Positions 25,143 to 33,179 of a DNA stretch of 35,532 bases are shown in pieces. The stretch's first letter is position 1; every line of letters begins with the position of its first letter. The position numbers and the translations under genes are program-made. Below the pieces are notes generated by a model, which did not search any database, was not told where the DNA came from, and saw nothing but the letters and a program-made list of their open reading frames with translations. The stretch comes from CAISOG01 sp044375625 (GTDB taxonomy: Bacteria > Pseudomonadota > Alphaproteobacteria > CAISOG01): the NCBI GenBank assembly GCA_044375625.1, contig JBILMH010000015.1, positions 1-35,532 on the forward strand, written 5' to 3'.

Positions 25143-27266
25143 ATGGTTGATTATTGTCGCAAAGAGCTGGAATGGGGCGGTCGCCGCCTGGTTCTGGAAA
25201 CTGGAAAAATTGCTCGTCAGGCTCATTCGGTGGTTGCCACCTATGGCGAAACCACGGTCATGGCCAATGTGGTCGCCAACCGCGATGTGGCTCCGGATCA
25301 AGATTTTTTCCCGCTGTCGGTTCATTATCAAGAAAAAACTTTTGCCGCTGGCCGTATTCCTGGTGGCTTTTTTAAGCGGGAGGGGAAGCCTTCGGAAAAA
25401 GAGGTGTTGACCTCACGTCTGATTGACCGCCCGATTCGCCCGCTGTTTTTGGACAGCTTTAAAAACGAAACCCAGGTGGTTTGCACGGTTTTAAGCCATG
25501 ATCTGCAAAATGATCCTGACATTGTGGCGATGATTGCCACCTCAGCCGCTCTGACCATTTCTGGTTTGCCCTTTTTGGGGCCAATCGGGGCTGCACGGGT
25601 TGGCCGCATCAATGGTCAATTTGTCCTGAACCCCAGCATTGCCGACTTGGCCTCCAGCGAGTTGGATTTGGTGGTGGCGGGAACCACGGATGGCGTGTTG
25701 ATGGTGGAATCTGAGGCCAAGGAATTGCCCGAAGAGGTGATGTTGGACGCTGTGCTGTTTGGTCAGCAGCAGTATGCCACCGTGATCCGTGCTATTATCG
25801 AAATGGCCGAAGCCTGCGCCCATGATCCATGGGAACTGGCTGATGATCAAAGCGATCGCCTGAACGGCCTAAAAAAAGACGTGCACAAATTGGTGCAAAA
25901 GGATTTGGTGCAGGCCTATGGTTTGCAAGTCAAGCAAGAGCGGGTGGCGGCCTTGAACGCTGCCAAGGCTTCTGTGGCCAGCTTGACCGAGCAGGGCTTT
26001 ACCACCCTGGAAGTATCGGGCGCGTTTAAGTCCGTAGAAAAAGATATCGTTCGTGGCCAAATTTTGGATCAGGGTGTGCGGATTGATGGCCGTGATACCA
26101 AAACTGTTCGGCAAATTGCCTCTGAAGTGGGCATTCTGCCCCGCGTTCATGGGTCATCGCTGTTTACCCGTGGTGAAACCCAGGCATTGGTGATTGCCAC
26201 CCTGGGCACTGGTGATGATGAGCAGTTGATTGATGCGCTGGAGGGCAGCCACCGCGAATCCTTTATGCTGCACTACAACTTCCCGCCCTACTCGGTGGGG
26301 GAAACTGGCCGCATGAGTGGTCCTGGCCGTCGTGAAATTGGTCATGGCAAGCTGGCCTGGCGCGCGATTCGCCCGCTGTTGCCCAGCAAGGCTGACTATC
26401 CCTATACCATTCGTGTGGTGTCGGAGATTACCGAATCCAACGGTTCCAGCTCGATGGCCACGGTTTGCGGTTCATCGTTGGCGCTGATGGATGCGGGTGT
26501 GCCGCTGGCCAAGCCTGTTGCGGGTATCGCGATGGGTTTGATTAAAGAGGATAAAAAGTTTGCGGTGCTGACCGACATTCTGGGCGATGAAGATCACCTG
26601 GGCGATATGGACTTTAAGGTCGCGGGTACCCAGGATGGGATTACCGCCCTGCAAATGGATATCAAAATCACCTCCATCACTCAGGAAATCATGAAAATTG
26701 CTCTGGAACAGGCCAAAGATGGTCGCATGCACATTTTGGGCGAAATGGCCAAGGCCTTGACCAGTGCGCGTGCCGAAACGCCTTCCAATGCTCCGAAAAT
26801 GCGGGTGATGACCATCCCGCGCGATAAAATCCGTGAAGTGATTGGAACCGGTGGTAAGGTCATTAAGGACATTGTGGAAACCACTGGTGCCAAGATTGAC
26901 ATTGAGGATGATGGAACCGTCAGAATTTCCAGCGTTCAGGATGAATCAATCCAAAAAGCCTATGACCGCATCCTATCGATCGTATCTGAGCCAGAGGTTG
27001 GCACTGTGTACGTCGGAACCGTGGTTAAGGTCATGGAATTTGGCGCTTTTGTTAATTTCATGGGCAGCCGTGATGGTCTGGTTCACATTTCTGAACTGGC
27101 ACCCCGCCGCGTTAACAAGGTCACCGATGTGGTCAATGTTGGCGATGTGATTAAGGTGTTGGTTATCGGTCTGGATGATCGCGGCAAGGTGAAACTAAGC
27201 CTGAAGCAGGTCGACCAAGAAACTGGTGAAAAAATTGACATGCATAGCCTTCGTGACCCTTCCTAA
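25143..27266 (+). CDS. pnp: Polyribonucleotide nucleotidyltransferase (PNPase)
   Basis: The product is 707 residues, the normal alphaproteobacterial length. Two RNase PH domains are joined by an alpha-helical linker. The second carries the phosphate- and metal-binding stretch GDEDHLGDMDFKVAGT. A KH domain at about 556-617 has the GTGGKVIKD loop, and an S1 domain runs from about 618 to 690. It degrades RNA 3' to 5' using phosphate and can add tails. The start MVDYCRKELEWGGRRLVLETG fits the family. It is the last conserved gene of the cluster. The next gene follows after 28 bases with no clear terminator. Confidence 0.98.
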   Translation: MVDYCRKELEWGGRRLVLETGKIARQAHSVVATYGETTVMANVVANRDVAPDQDFFPLSVHYQEKTFAAGRIPGGFFKREGKPSEKEVLTSRLIDRPIRPLFLDSFKNETQVVCTVLSHDLQNDPDIVAMIATSAALTISGLPFLGPIGAARVGRINGQFVLNPSIADLASSELDLVVAGTTDGVLMVESEAKELPEEVMLDAVLFGQQQYATVIRAIIEMAEACAHDPWELADDQSDRLNGLKKDVHKLVQKDLVQAYGLQVKQERVAALNAAKASVASLTEQGFTTLEVSGAFKSVEKDIVRGQILDQGVRIDGRDTKTVRQIASEVGILPRVHGSSLFTRGETQALVIATLGTGDDEQLIDALEGSHRESFMLHYNFPPYSVGETGRMSGPGRREIGHGKLAWRAIRPLLPSKADYPYTIRVVSEITESNGSSSMATVCGSSLALMDAGVPLAKPVAGIAMGLIKEDKKFAVLTDILGDEDHLGDMDFKVAGTQDGITALQMDIKITSITQEIMKIALEQAKDGRMHILGEMAKALTSARAETPSNAPKMRVMTIPRDKIREVIGTGGKVIKDIVETTGAKIDIEDDGTVRISSVQDESIQKAYDRILSIVSEPEVGTVYVGTVVKVMEFGAFVNFMGSRDGLVHISELAPRRVNKVTDVVNVGDVIKVLVIGLDDRGKVKLSLKQVDQETGEKIDMHSLRDPS

Positions 27267-27294
27267 ACCCCTTAGACTTAGATAGATTGGCGGT

Positions 27295-28695
27295 ATGACA
27301 TTCCGCTTACCCACACTCGTACTGTCCGGCAAGGAAGTGTTGCCCCTGATTGAAGGGGGCAAGGGTATCAGCGTGTCGAATGGCCAAAGCACGGGGGCAT
27401 GGGCGGCGGCTGGCGGCATTGGCACCTTCTCAGGCGTTAATGCCGACAGTTTTGATGCCGATGGTCAGCTTATCGATCAAATCTATTACGGCAAAACCCG
27501 GCGCGAACGGCATGAGGAGCTGTTGGCTTTTTCCATTCGTGGCGGCATTACCCAGGCGCAGATTGCTCATGAAGTTGCAGGCGGTAACGGCCTTATCAAC
27601 ATGAACATTCTGTGGGAAATGGGCGGCGCCGAACGGGTGTTGGAGGGCGTGTTGGAGGGTGCCAAGGGGATGATTAATGGCGTCACCTGCGGCGCCGGCA
27701 TGCCCTATCGCATTGCCGAGATTTGTTCCCGTTTTGGCGTGTATTACTATCCCATCGTTTCCTCCGCCCGTGCCTTTCGCGCCTTGTGGAAACGTGCCTA
27801 TCACAAATTTAAGGATTTGATGGGCGCGGTAGTTTACGAAGATCCCTGGCTGGCAGGCGGTCACAACGGCCTGTCGAACAGTGAAGATCCGTTGCGCCCA
27901 CAAGATCCGTATGAGCGGGTGCGGGAACTGCGCGCCATGATGCGCGAATGCGGGGTGCCCGATGCCCCGATCGTGATGGCGGGTGGTGTTTGGTGGCTTA
28001 AGGAATGGCAGGATTGGATTGACAACCCTGAAATTGGCCCGATTGCCTTTCAATTTGGTACCCGCCCCCTGTTGACACAGGAAAGCCCAATTTCCGACGC
28101 CTGGAAACACAAGCTGTTAAGCCTGAAGCCTGGTGATGTTTATCTGAACAAATTTTCACCAACCGGCTTTTATTCATCGGCCGTGGTTAACCCGTTTTTG
28201 CAGGAGTTGCAGGGGCGTAGCGAGCGGCAGATTGCCTTTAGCCAGCCTGCGGTGGGGGAGCATACCGCCGAACTGCCCATTGGCCCGCGCCAGCGCATCG
28301 TTTATGTCACGCCCAGCGATTTGGAACGGGCAAAGGGGTGGATGACGGCGGGCTACACCGCGGCCATGCGGACGCCCGAAAACACCCTGATTTTTGTTGA
28401 GCCCGAAAGAGAAAATGAGATTCTGACCGATCAGATCAACTGCATGGGCTGCCTGAGCCAATGCAGCTTTTCCAACTGGGCGCAGAATGAAAGCGGCACA
28501 ACGGGGCTTAAGGCTGATCCGCGTAGCTTTTGTATCCAAAAAACCCTGCAAAGTATCAGCCATAGCGATGATGTGGAGCATCAATTGATGTTCGCCGGCC
28601 ACAACGCCTATCGGTTCGCCAACGATCCCTTTTACAGCAACGGCTTTGTCCCAACCGTGAAGCAGCTGGTGGATCGCATCGCTACTGGCGAATAA
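27295..28695 (+). CDS. Nitronate monooxygenase-family (2-nitropropane dioxygenase-like) flavoprotein
   Basis: The product is 466 residues, about 100 longer than the basic family fold. The N-terminal TIM-barrel part shows PLIEGGKGISVSNG, a GGIGTFSGVNADSF loop and APIVMAGGVWW, consistent with FMN binding as in nitronate monooxygenases and FabK-type reductases. The C-terminal part holds CMGCLSQCSFSNW near residue 383, a CxxCxxxC cluster that could bind metal or an iron-sulfur centre. The substrate is unknown. It follows pnp closely and converges on efp. I would keep the name at family level. Confidence 0.82.
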   Translation: MTFRLPTLVLSGKEVLPLIEGGKGISVSNGQSTGAWAAAGGIGTFSGVNADSFDADGQLIDQIYYGKTRRERHEELLAFSIRGGITQAQIAHEVAGGNGLINMNILWEMGGAERVLEGVLEGAKGMINGVTCGAGMPYRIAEICSRFGVYYYPIVSSARAFRALWKRAYHKFKDLMGAVVYEDPWLAGGHNGLSNSEDPLRPQDPYERVRELRAMMRECGVPDAPIVMAGGVWWLKEWQDWIDNPEIGPIAFQFGTRPLLTQESPISDAWKHKLLSLKPGDVYLNKFSPTGFYSSAVVNPFLQELQGRSERQIAFSQPAVGEHTAELPIGPRQRIVYVTPSDLERAKGWMTAGYTAAMRTPENTLIFVEPERENEILTDQINCMGCLSQCSFSNWAQNESGTTGLKADPRSFCIQKTLQSISHSDDVEHQLMFAGHNAYRFANDPFYSNGFVPTVKQLVDRIATGE

Positions 28696-28757
28696 TAGCC
28701 TGCATCGTTGTTGCTATCGCGCTTTTTGTGAGGTCGGCGAGCGGCGCGCAGAACCGC

Positions 28758-29327
28758 CTACTGCTGCTCCGCCCGCTTCATATACTCACCCGTGGCGGTG
28801 TTGACCACCACCAACGTGCCGCTTTCGATAAAGGGTGGCACCATCACGCGGCGGCCGTTCGACAGCTTGGCGGGTTTATAGCTGGAACTGGCGGTTTGCC
28901 CCTTAACCACCGCATCGGCCTCAACCACTTGCAGCACGACGGTTTCGGGCAGCTGCACGCTGATCGGCTCATCCTGGTAATGCAGGATGATGACCGCCAT
29001 ATTTTCGGCCAGAAAGTCGGCCTGCTCACCAATTTGGTCGGCGGTCAGGGTAATCGATTCATAAGTTTCGCTGTTCATAAAACTGTATTCGTCGCCATTG
29101 GCGTACAGGAATTGAAAGGGCATTTCGTCCAACCGCACCCTTTCCACACTGTCTTCGGAACGAAACCGTTCGTTCAGTTTGGTGCCGATCTTAATATCCT
29201 TCATCTCAACCTGCATAAAGGCGCCGCCCTTACCCGGTTGAACATGTTGGGTTTTGGTGACAGCCCACAACCGCCCCTGATGTTCCAAAACATTGCCTGG
29301 ACGAATATCGACAGCTGAAATTTTCAT
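28758..29327 (-). CDS. efp: Translation elongation factor P
   Basis: The product is 189 residues. It begins MKISAVDIRPGNVLEHQG and has the tip loop PGKGGAF, in which the lysine near residue 33 is the modifiable residue in EpmA-type systems. The three beta-barrel domains and a C-terminal SSYKPAKLSNGRRVMVPPFIE segment are typical. EF-P relieves ribosome stalling at polyproline runs, of which VirB10 here (seven prolines) is a ready example. It is followed downstream on the opposite strand by the flavoprotein gene. DUF192 lies upstream, 104 bases away. Confidence 0.97.
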   Translation of the reverse strand: MKISAVDIRPGNVLEHQGRLWAVTKTQHVQPGKGGAFMQVEMKDIKIGTKLNERFRSEDSVERVRLDEMPFQFLYANGDEYSFMNSETYESITLTADQIGEQADFLAENMAVIILHYQDEPISVQLPETVVLQVVEADAVVKGQTASSSYKPAKLSNGRRVMVPPFIESGTLVVVNTATGEYMKRAEQQ

Positions 29328-29431
29328 AAGATTTGACCCATGGTTGTAATGATAATCTGCAATGGTTTTTTAGGCGGCTTCGGGCTGTTCGGCAAGCCCC
29401 CCCCTCCACGCTGGCGTGCTGAATAGGGGTG

Positions 29432-29998
29432 TTACTTGTTTTGTCCTGGCATCGGCGGCATGAACAGCGGGTTCATCACCCTGTCTTCCACCGCAATCCC
29501 CAGTCTTTTGGTGGTGCCCCCTTTCAGCTCCAACACCGCCCGAATGGGTTGATTGTCACTGTCGATAACCGTCTCACTGTGCGGCTTGCCCTTAGCGATT
29601 TTGACGATGCGGCCATCGTTGGCCAGAAACAGGATGTCCAGGGGAATCAGGGTGTTTTTCATCCACATCGACCGTGGCTGGCGGTCATCACCAAAATCAA
29701 ACAGCATGCCGCCATCATTGGCCAAGCTTTTGCGATGCATTAAACCCTGGGTCAGTTCGGGCGGGGTGCGTGCCACCTCAACCATAAAATTGTGAATCGC
29801 TGATTTGGCAAAAATCTGCAACGGTTCTGTCGCCAGTTTATTGCTGGCCTGGGGGGCAGCTTTGGCGGTTGAGACGGCCGCTTGACCAGCATCCTTAGCC
29901 ATTAAGGGCTGGGTGGCCGCCAACATCATCAGCGCGCCAATAATCGCGATGCGGTGCAAGCCATGGGGCAGGGGGGGGGTAATGCCAGTTTTGATCAT
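29432..29998 (-). CDS. Exported DUF192 family protein
   Basis: The product is 188 residues. A signal peptide (IAIIGALMMLAATQPLMA) ends near residue 35. An Ala-rich linker leads to the DUF192 domain: FMVEVARTPPELTQGLMHRKSL, GMLFDFGDDRQPRSMWMKNTLIPLDILFL and a C-terminal LELKGGTTKRLGI block, which are the family's conserved segments. The biochemical role of DUF192 is not established. The ATG has an AAAGGA ribosome site about 8 bases upstream. The palindromic repeat copy 2 starts 33 bases upstream of the ATG, so it may sit in or near the promoter. Confidence 0.93.
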   Translation of the reverse strand: MIKTGITPPLPHGLHRIAIIGALMMLAATQPLMAKDAGQAAVSTAKAAPQASNKLATEPLQIFAKSAIHNFMVEVARTPPELTQGLMHRKSLANDGGMLFDFGDDRQPRSMWMKNTLIPLDILFLANDGRIVKIAKGKPHSETVIDSDNQPIRAVLELKGGTTKRLGIAVEDRVMNPLFMPPMPGQNK

Positions 29999-30030
29999 AA
30001 TGGGGGATCCTTTTTCTTCTGGCGGATTCT

Positions 30031-30207
30031 ATAGTCATTCCACTTTAAAAATCTACAGTGCTGCAAATGTCACGATCTCTGCCATACGGTGCTCATGTAC
30101 GTCTATGTACACTCCCGCCGTCGCTGCGCTATGGCGCGCCCAGCCGCTCCGTTTCTCGACTTCGTAACATTTTCGCAGGCTGTATATTTCTAAATTGGAA
30201 TAACTAT
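30031..30207. repeat. Palindromic intergenic repeat, copy 2
   Basis: The left end ATAGTCATTCCACTTTAAAA and right end TTTCTAAATTGGAATAACTA are inverted copies of each other with a few mismatches. The interior shares CTGCAAAT, ATACGGTGCTCATGTACG, GTACACT and CCGCTCCGTTTCTCGA with copy 1 at 11,671. It carries about 30 extra bases in the middle, including a GC-rich CGCTGCGCTATGGCGCGCC stretch. It lies between the DUF192 gene and the third virB6-like gene. No protein is encoded. Confidence 0.8.
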
Positions 30208-30294
30208 ATAGCATCAGGCGGTGGGGATAAAGCCGTAATCTGCTATATAGCCAGAATGCCTAAGCCGACGGATGGCAACGGTTGCAACGACCGC

Positions 30295-31704
30295 CTAAAT
30301 TTTCTTAAGCATGCCAAAGGCACCGGCCGCCCCCATTTTGCCCTTGGAAACAGCCTCTTCAGCCATCTCCTTGCCAATATCAACAGTGAAAGACCCTTGA
30401 ACATATTGTCCCGCCCAGTCATCAATGCGTCGCGCAAACATGATCAGCACGATTCCCGCGGTCAGCATGATCCAATAGCCGGGGGCGGCGAAAGAATTGC
30501 TGTTGCCCTGACCGCTTAGGGGGCCCGCGATAATATCGGTGACCACTGCGCCGCCATCTGTGGCGGCGCTGCTGCCAGGTTTGCTGCCCAGGCTTTGGGT
30601 AAATCCAACGCTAAGCATGGCAATGCTGATGGCGATTAGGGCGTTGATCATGATAAAGCCAATCGCGGAATGAATAAGGCCACTGATACAAATTTTTAAG
30701 GGTGCCCGCCCAATGGGCAGGGCATAGGCGGCAATAGCCAGGGGGGCAATCACCGCGATAAACAGCCAACGGAACAGATAGGTGATCATAAACAAACCAA
30801 CCAGCAGGGCTCCCAGTCCATAGATCAAGGTCATGACAAAGCCCGCCAAAAGCCAGTCCCATCCTTTTGGGGGAAGAGTCCATTGAATTTTTTGCATGGA
30901 GGAAATGCCCGCGACAATCCCCACCCCAACCGCACGCTGAAGCGCATAAAATTGGCAATTTAAGGCGTTTTTGACATTCGCCTTCTTCTCGTCCTTCGTG
31001 CTGCCATCAAAACGGATATTGCCGCATTCCAACACTTGGCCTTCGGGGCCCACCACCGCCTCTGTCGTGGTGCCAGAGCCCGATTTGACGGTGCGCAGGG
31101 GTTTGCGCAGCGGGTTGAATTGGTCATAGGGAGCCTGCAACACGATCATCGGATCTGATCCGCCAAAAACCGCCTCTAACATCGCATGGCCGCCGCGCAT
31201 CCCGACCGAGATGGCGGGGTTAAAGAAATAGTCGTTGAAAAAATTAAAGTTGCCCAAGGCCGTCAGCACCAACAGGGTGATGGCCAGCCTGGCCGCGATT
31301 TTGTTGGCCATCCCCCCGACGCTGTCCAGCGCGCCAAAGGGCATCAACAGCTTGCCCGCTTGCAACAACACCCACAACGCAATGATAATGGCAATCAGTC
31401 GGCGCACATTGCCGCCCAAAAAGTCAAACATGGCCTGACCCATTTCATAGGCCACATCGACCATCATCGCGCTGATTGGGCAAACCCAGCAGCTGTACAT
31501 CATGGTGTTGTACATATCGGCGGGATTTGCCGCCCCACTGTTGCTTCCTGGCGTGTTGTTGGGGCCGGTGGAACCCTGTGCCAGGGCGGCATGATGATCG
31601 CTGGCCAATACCAGCAGCAGCAACAGCAGCACCATCAGGCCAAAACGGATCGATTTGACCCGCAGCCATGATAGACGAAAACATTGGTGGATTGAAAATA
31701 TCAT
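30295..31704 (-). CDS. virB6: VirB6/TrbL-like T4SS membrane protein, copy 3
   Basis: The product is 469 residues. A signal peptide-like N-terminus (VLLLLLLVLASDHHAALA) is followed by a Gly/Asn/Ser linker, then the shared motif CWVCP at 72-76. The helix LIAIIIALWVLLQAGKLLMPFG follows, with further helices around 260-390. VirB6 proteins form part of the inner-membrane channel. The ATG overlaps the stop of copy 2 by one base (TAATG). It is the shortest of the three paralogues and the last of the leftward run. Sequence similarity to the other two is clear in the CWxCP and LLxPFG regions, weaker elsewhere. Confidence 0.85.
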   Translation of the reverse strand: MIFSIHQCFRLSWLRVKSIRFGLMVLLLLLLVLASDHHAALAQGSTGPNNTPGSNSGAANPADMYNTMMYSCWVCPISAMMVDVAYEMGQAMFDFLGGNVRRLIAIIIALWVLLQAGKLLMPFGALDSVGGMANKIAARLAITLLVLTALGNFNFFNDYFFNPAISVGMRGGHAMLEAVFGGSDPMIVLQAPYDQFNPLRKPLRTVKSGSGTTTEAVVGPEGQVLECGNIRFDGSTKDEKKANVKNALNCQFYALQRAVGVGIVAGISSMQKIQWTLPPKGWDWLLAGFVMTLIYGLGALLVGLFMITYLFRWLFIAVIAPLAIAAYALPIGRAPLKICISGLIHSAIGFIMINALIAISIAMLSVGFTQSLGSKPGSSAATDGGAVVTDIIAGPLSGQGNSNSFAAPGYWIMLTAGIVLIMFARRIDDWAGQYVQGSFTVDIGKEMAEEAVSKGKMGAAGAFGMLKKI

Positions 31705-33179
31705 TATGAATCAGTTAGCTTGCTAAGTTGTTTGACTTTGTTCCCAGCCTGTTCTGCCACCTTGCTGGCTTTTTCAGCGACCTTTCCGGCTGTTTTTAAG
31801 GCTTCACCAGCCTTTGCTGCCGCTGCACCACCCTTAGCCGCTAAGGCCTGCCCGCCAGCAGCAAAGGCACCGCCAACGCCAGCGGTCGCCGCAGTCAAGG
31901 TAGCCGCCGCGGCGGCTACCGCGGCACCTTTTAGCTTGTTCGCCAATTCATTGGCGCGATTCAACTTATCCTCCTCAGAACCAACCGCGCCAACAAAATC
32001 GCCGGCATATCGGCTGGCAGTTCCAACCGTGCGAATGATTAACAGACCCAAGGCTAGCAGCATCCAAAATCCTGGCGTAATCGGGCTGGTTAACGCCCCC
32101 ATGCCTGCCCCCTTGCTGGCACCCTGGATCAGGGTGCATAGGGATGCCCCCCCGCCAGCGCCACCGCCGCCGCCGCCGCCCGCTAAGCCATTGGCAATCG
32201 CACCCTGCACGATGGTATGCATCATGACCCCGCTAAAGGCCACAATCAGGCTTAAGAACACCAGGGTTAGGGCGGAATGAGCAATGCCGCGGAATGCCCG
32301 CTCCGCCGTGGGTCGGGTCAGCTTAAAAACGAAACAGGCAATAAAAAATGGCGCCAAAATGTTCACGATTGCCCATCGAATCACCGCATCAATCATGTAA
32401 ATGGGGAAAATCAGGATGGCCAGCGCATAGACTAAGGCGATGATAACCCCCCCAATCGCGGGCAGAATGTTGCCAAAAGCGCTTTCTGCGCCATTGCCAA
32501 ACAAGGCCGTAAGGCTAGCCCAGCCGATGACAACGCCAATGCCCAAATTTTGCTGAAGCGCCCCAATTTGCGCGCTCATCCCCTTTTCGGGTTGGTTGGG
32601 ATCGAAATCGGGAATGGCATCCAACCCCTTAGCATAATCGCCGCTTTTGTCCCCAGTCACCTCCATGCCAGCCTTCAGCATGGCTGTTGAGGTGCGAATC
32701 GCACTGTTGGTTATTGGCTTGTAGATATAATCCCAATACACGCTGTAGTTGCGAATCATCAGGATGCAGACCAAACCAATCAACAGTTTAAGCCAAAGCT
32801 GGCCGCCAACGTCCTTTGCTTTCTCCACGGGGCCAAAGGGCAGCAACAGTTTGCCAACCTCAATCAACACATAAAGGGCTAGGGCAATGGCCAAAATACG
32901 GCTGACCCCCGCGGCAAAGCGGCTGGGGCTGCCATCGGGACCGCTCATCGCCTTGCCCAATTTTTCTGATACTTGCATTACCCCCTCAAACAACGGGCAT
33001 GCCCAGCAGTTTTTCATGCTTTGATAGACGGCTTCGGTGCTAAGATCGGCGCTGCAGCTGTAGCTGGGTGCTGCGTCAGCTGCATAGCTCACACCCGCCC
33101 CTAACGATAAAAACAGCATAAACAGCAATCCTGTGGTCAGCAGGCGGCGGCCAAATTGCGGGAGATGCAGGAAACTCAT
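31704..33179 (-). CDS. virB6: VirB6/TrbL-like T4SS membrane protein, copy 2
   Basis: The product is 491 residues from the ATG at 33,179. That start overlaps the preceding stop by one base (TGATG) and gives a clean signal peptide (RRLLTTGLLFMLFLSLGAGVSYA). An in-frame start at 33,230 is less likely. CWACP is at 58-62, followed by the helix ILAIALALYVLIEVGKLLLPFG. Several more helices run to about 400. A glycine run (GGGGGGGAGGG) interrupts a loop. The last 80 residues are an Ala/Lys/Gly-rich predicted amphipathic helix, unlike the other copies. Expected to be part of the inner-membrane T4SS channel. Confidence 0.87.
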   Translation of the reverse strand: MSFLHLPQFGRRLLTTGLLFMLFLSLGAGVSYAADAAPSYSCSADLSTEAVYQSMKNCWACPLFEGVMQVSEKLGKAMSGPDGSPSRFAAGVSRILAIALALYVLIEVGKLLLPFGPVEKAKDVGGQLWLKLLIGLVCILMIRNYSVYWDYIYKPITNSAIRTSTAMLKAGMEVTGDKSGDYAKGLDAIPDFDPNQPEKGMSAQIGALQQNLGIGVVIGWASLTALFGNGAESAFGNILPAIGGVIIALVYALAILIFPIYMIDAVIRWAIVNILAPFFIACFVFKLTRPTAERAFRGIAHSALTLVFLSLIVAFSGVMMHTIVQGAIANGLAGGGGGGGAGGGASLCTLIQGASKGAGMGALTSPITPGFWMLLALGLLIIRTVGTASRYAGDFVGAVGSEEDKLNRANELANKLKGAAVAAAAATLTAATAGVGGAFAAGGQALAAKGGAAAAKAGEALKTAGKVAEKASKVAEQAGNKVKQLSKLTDS

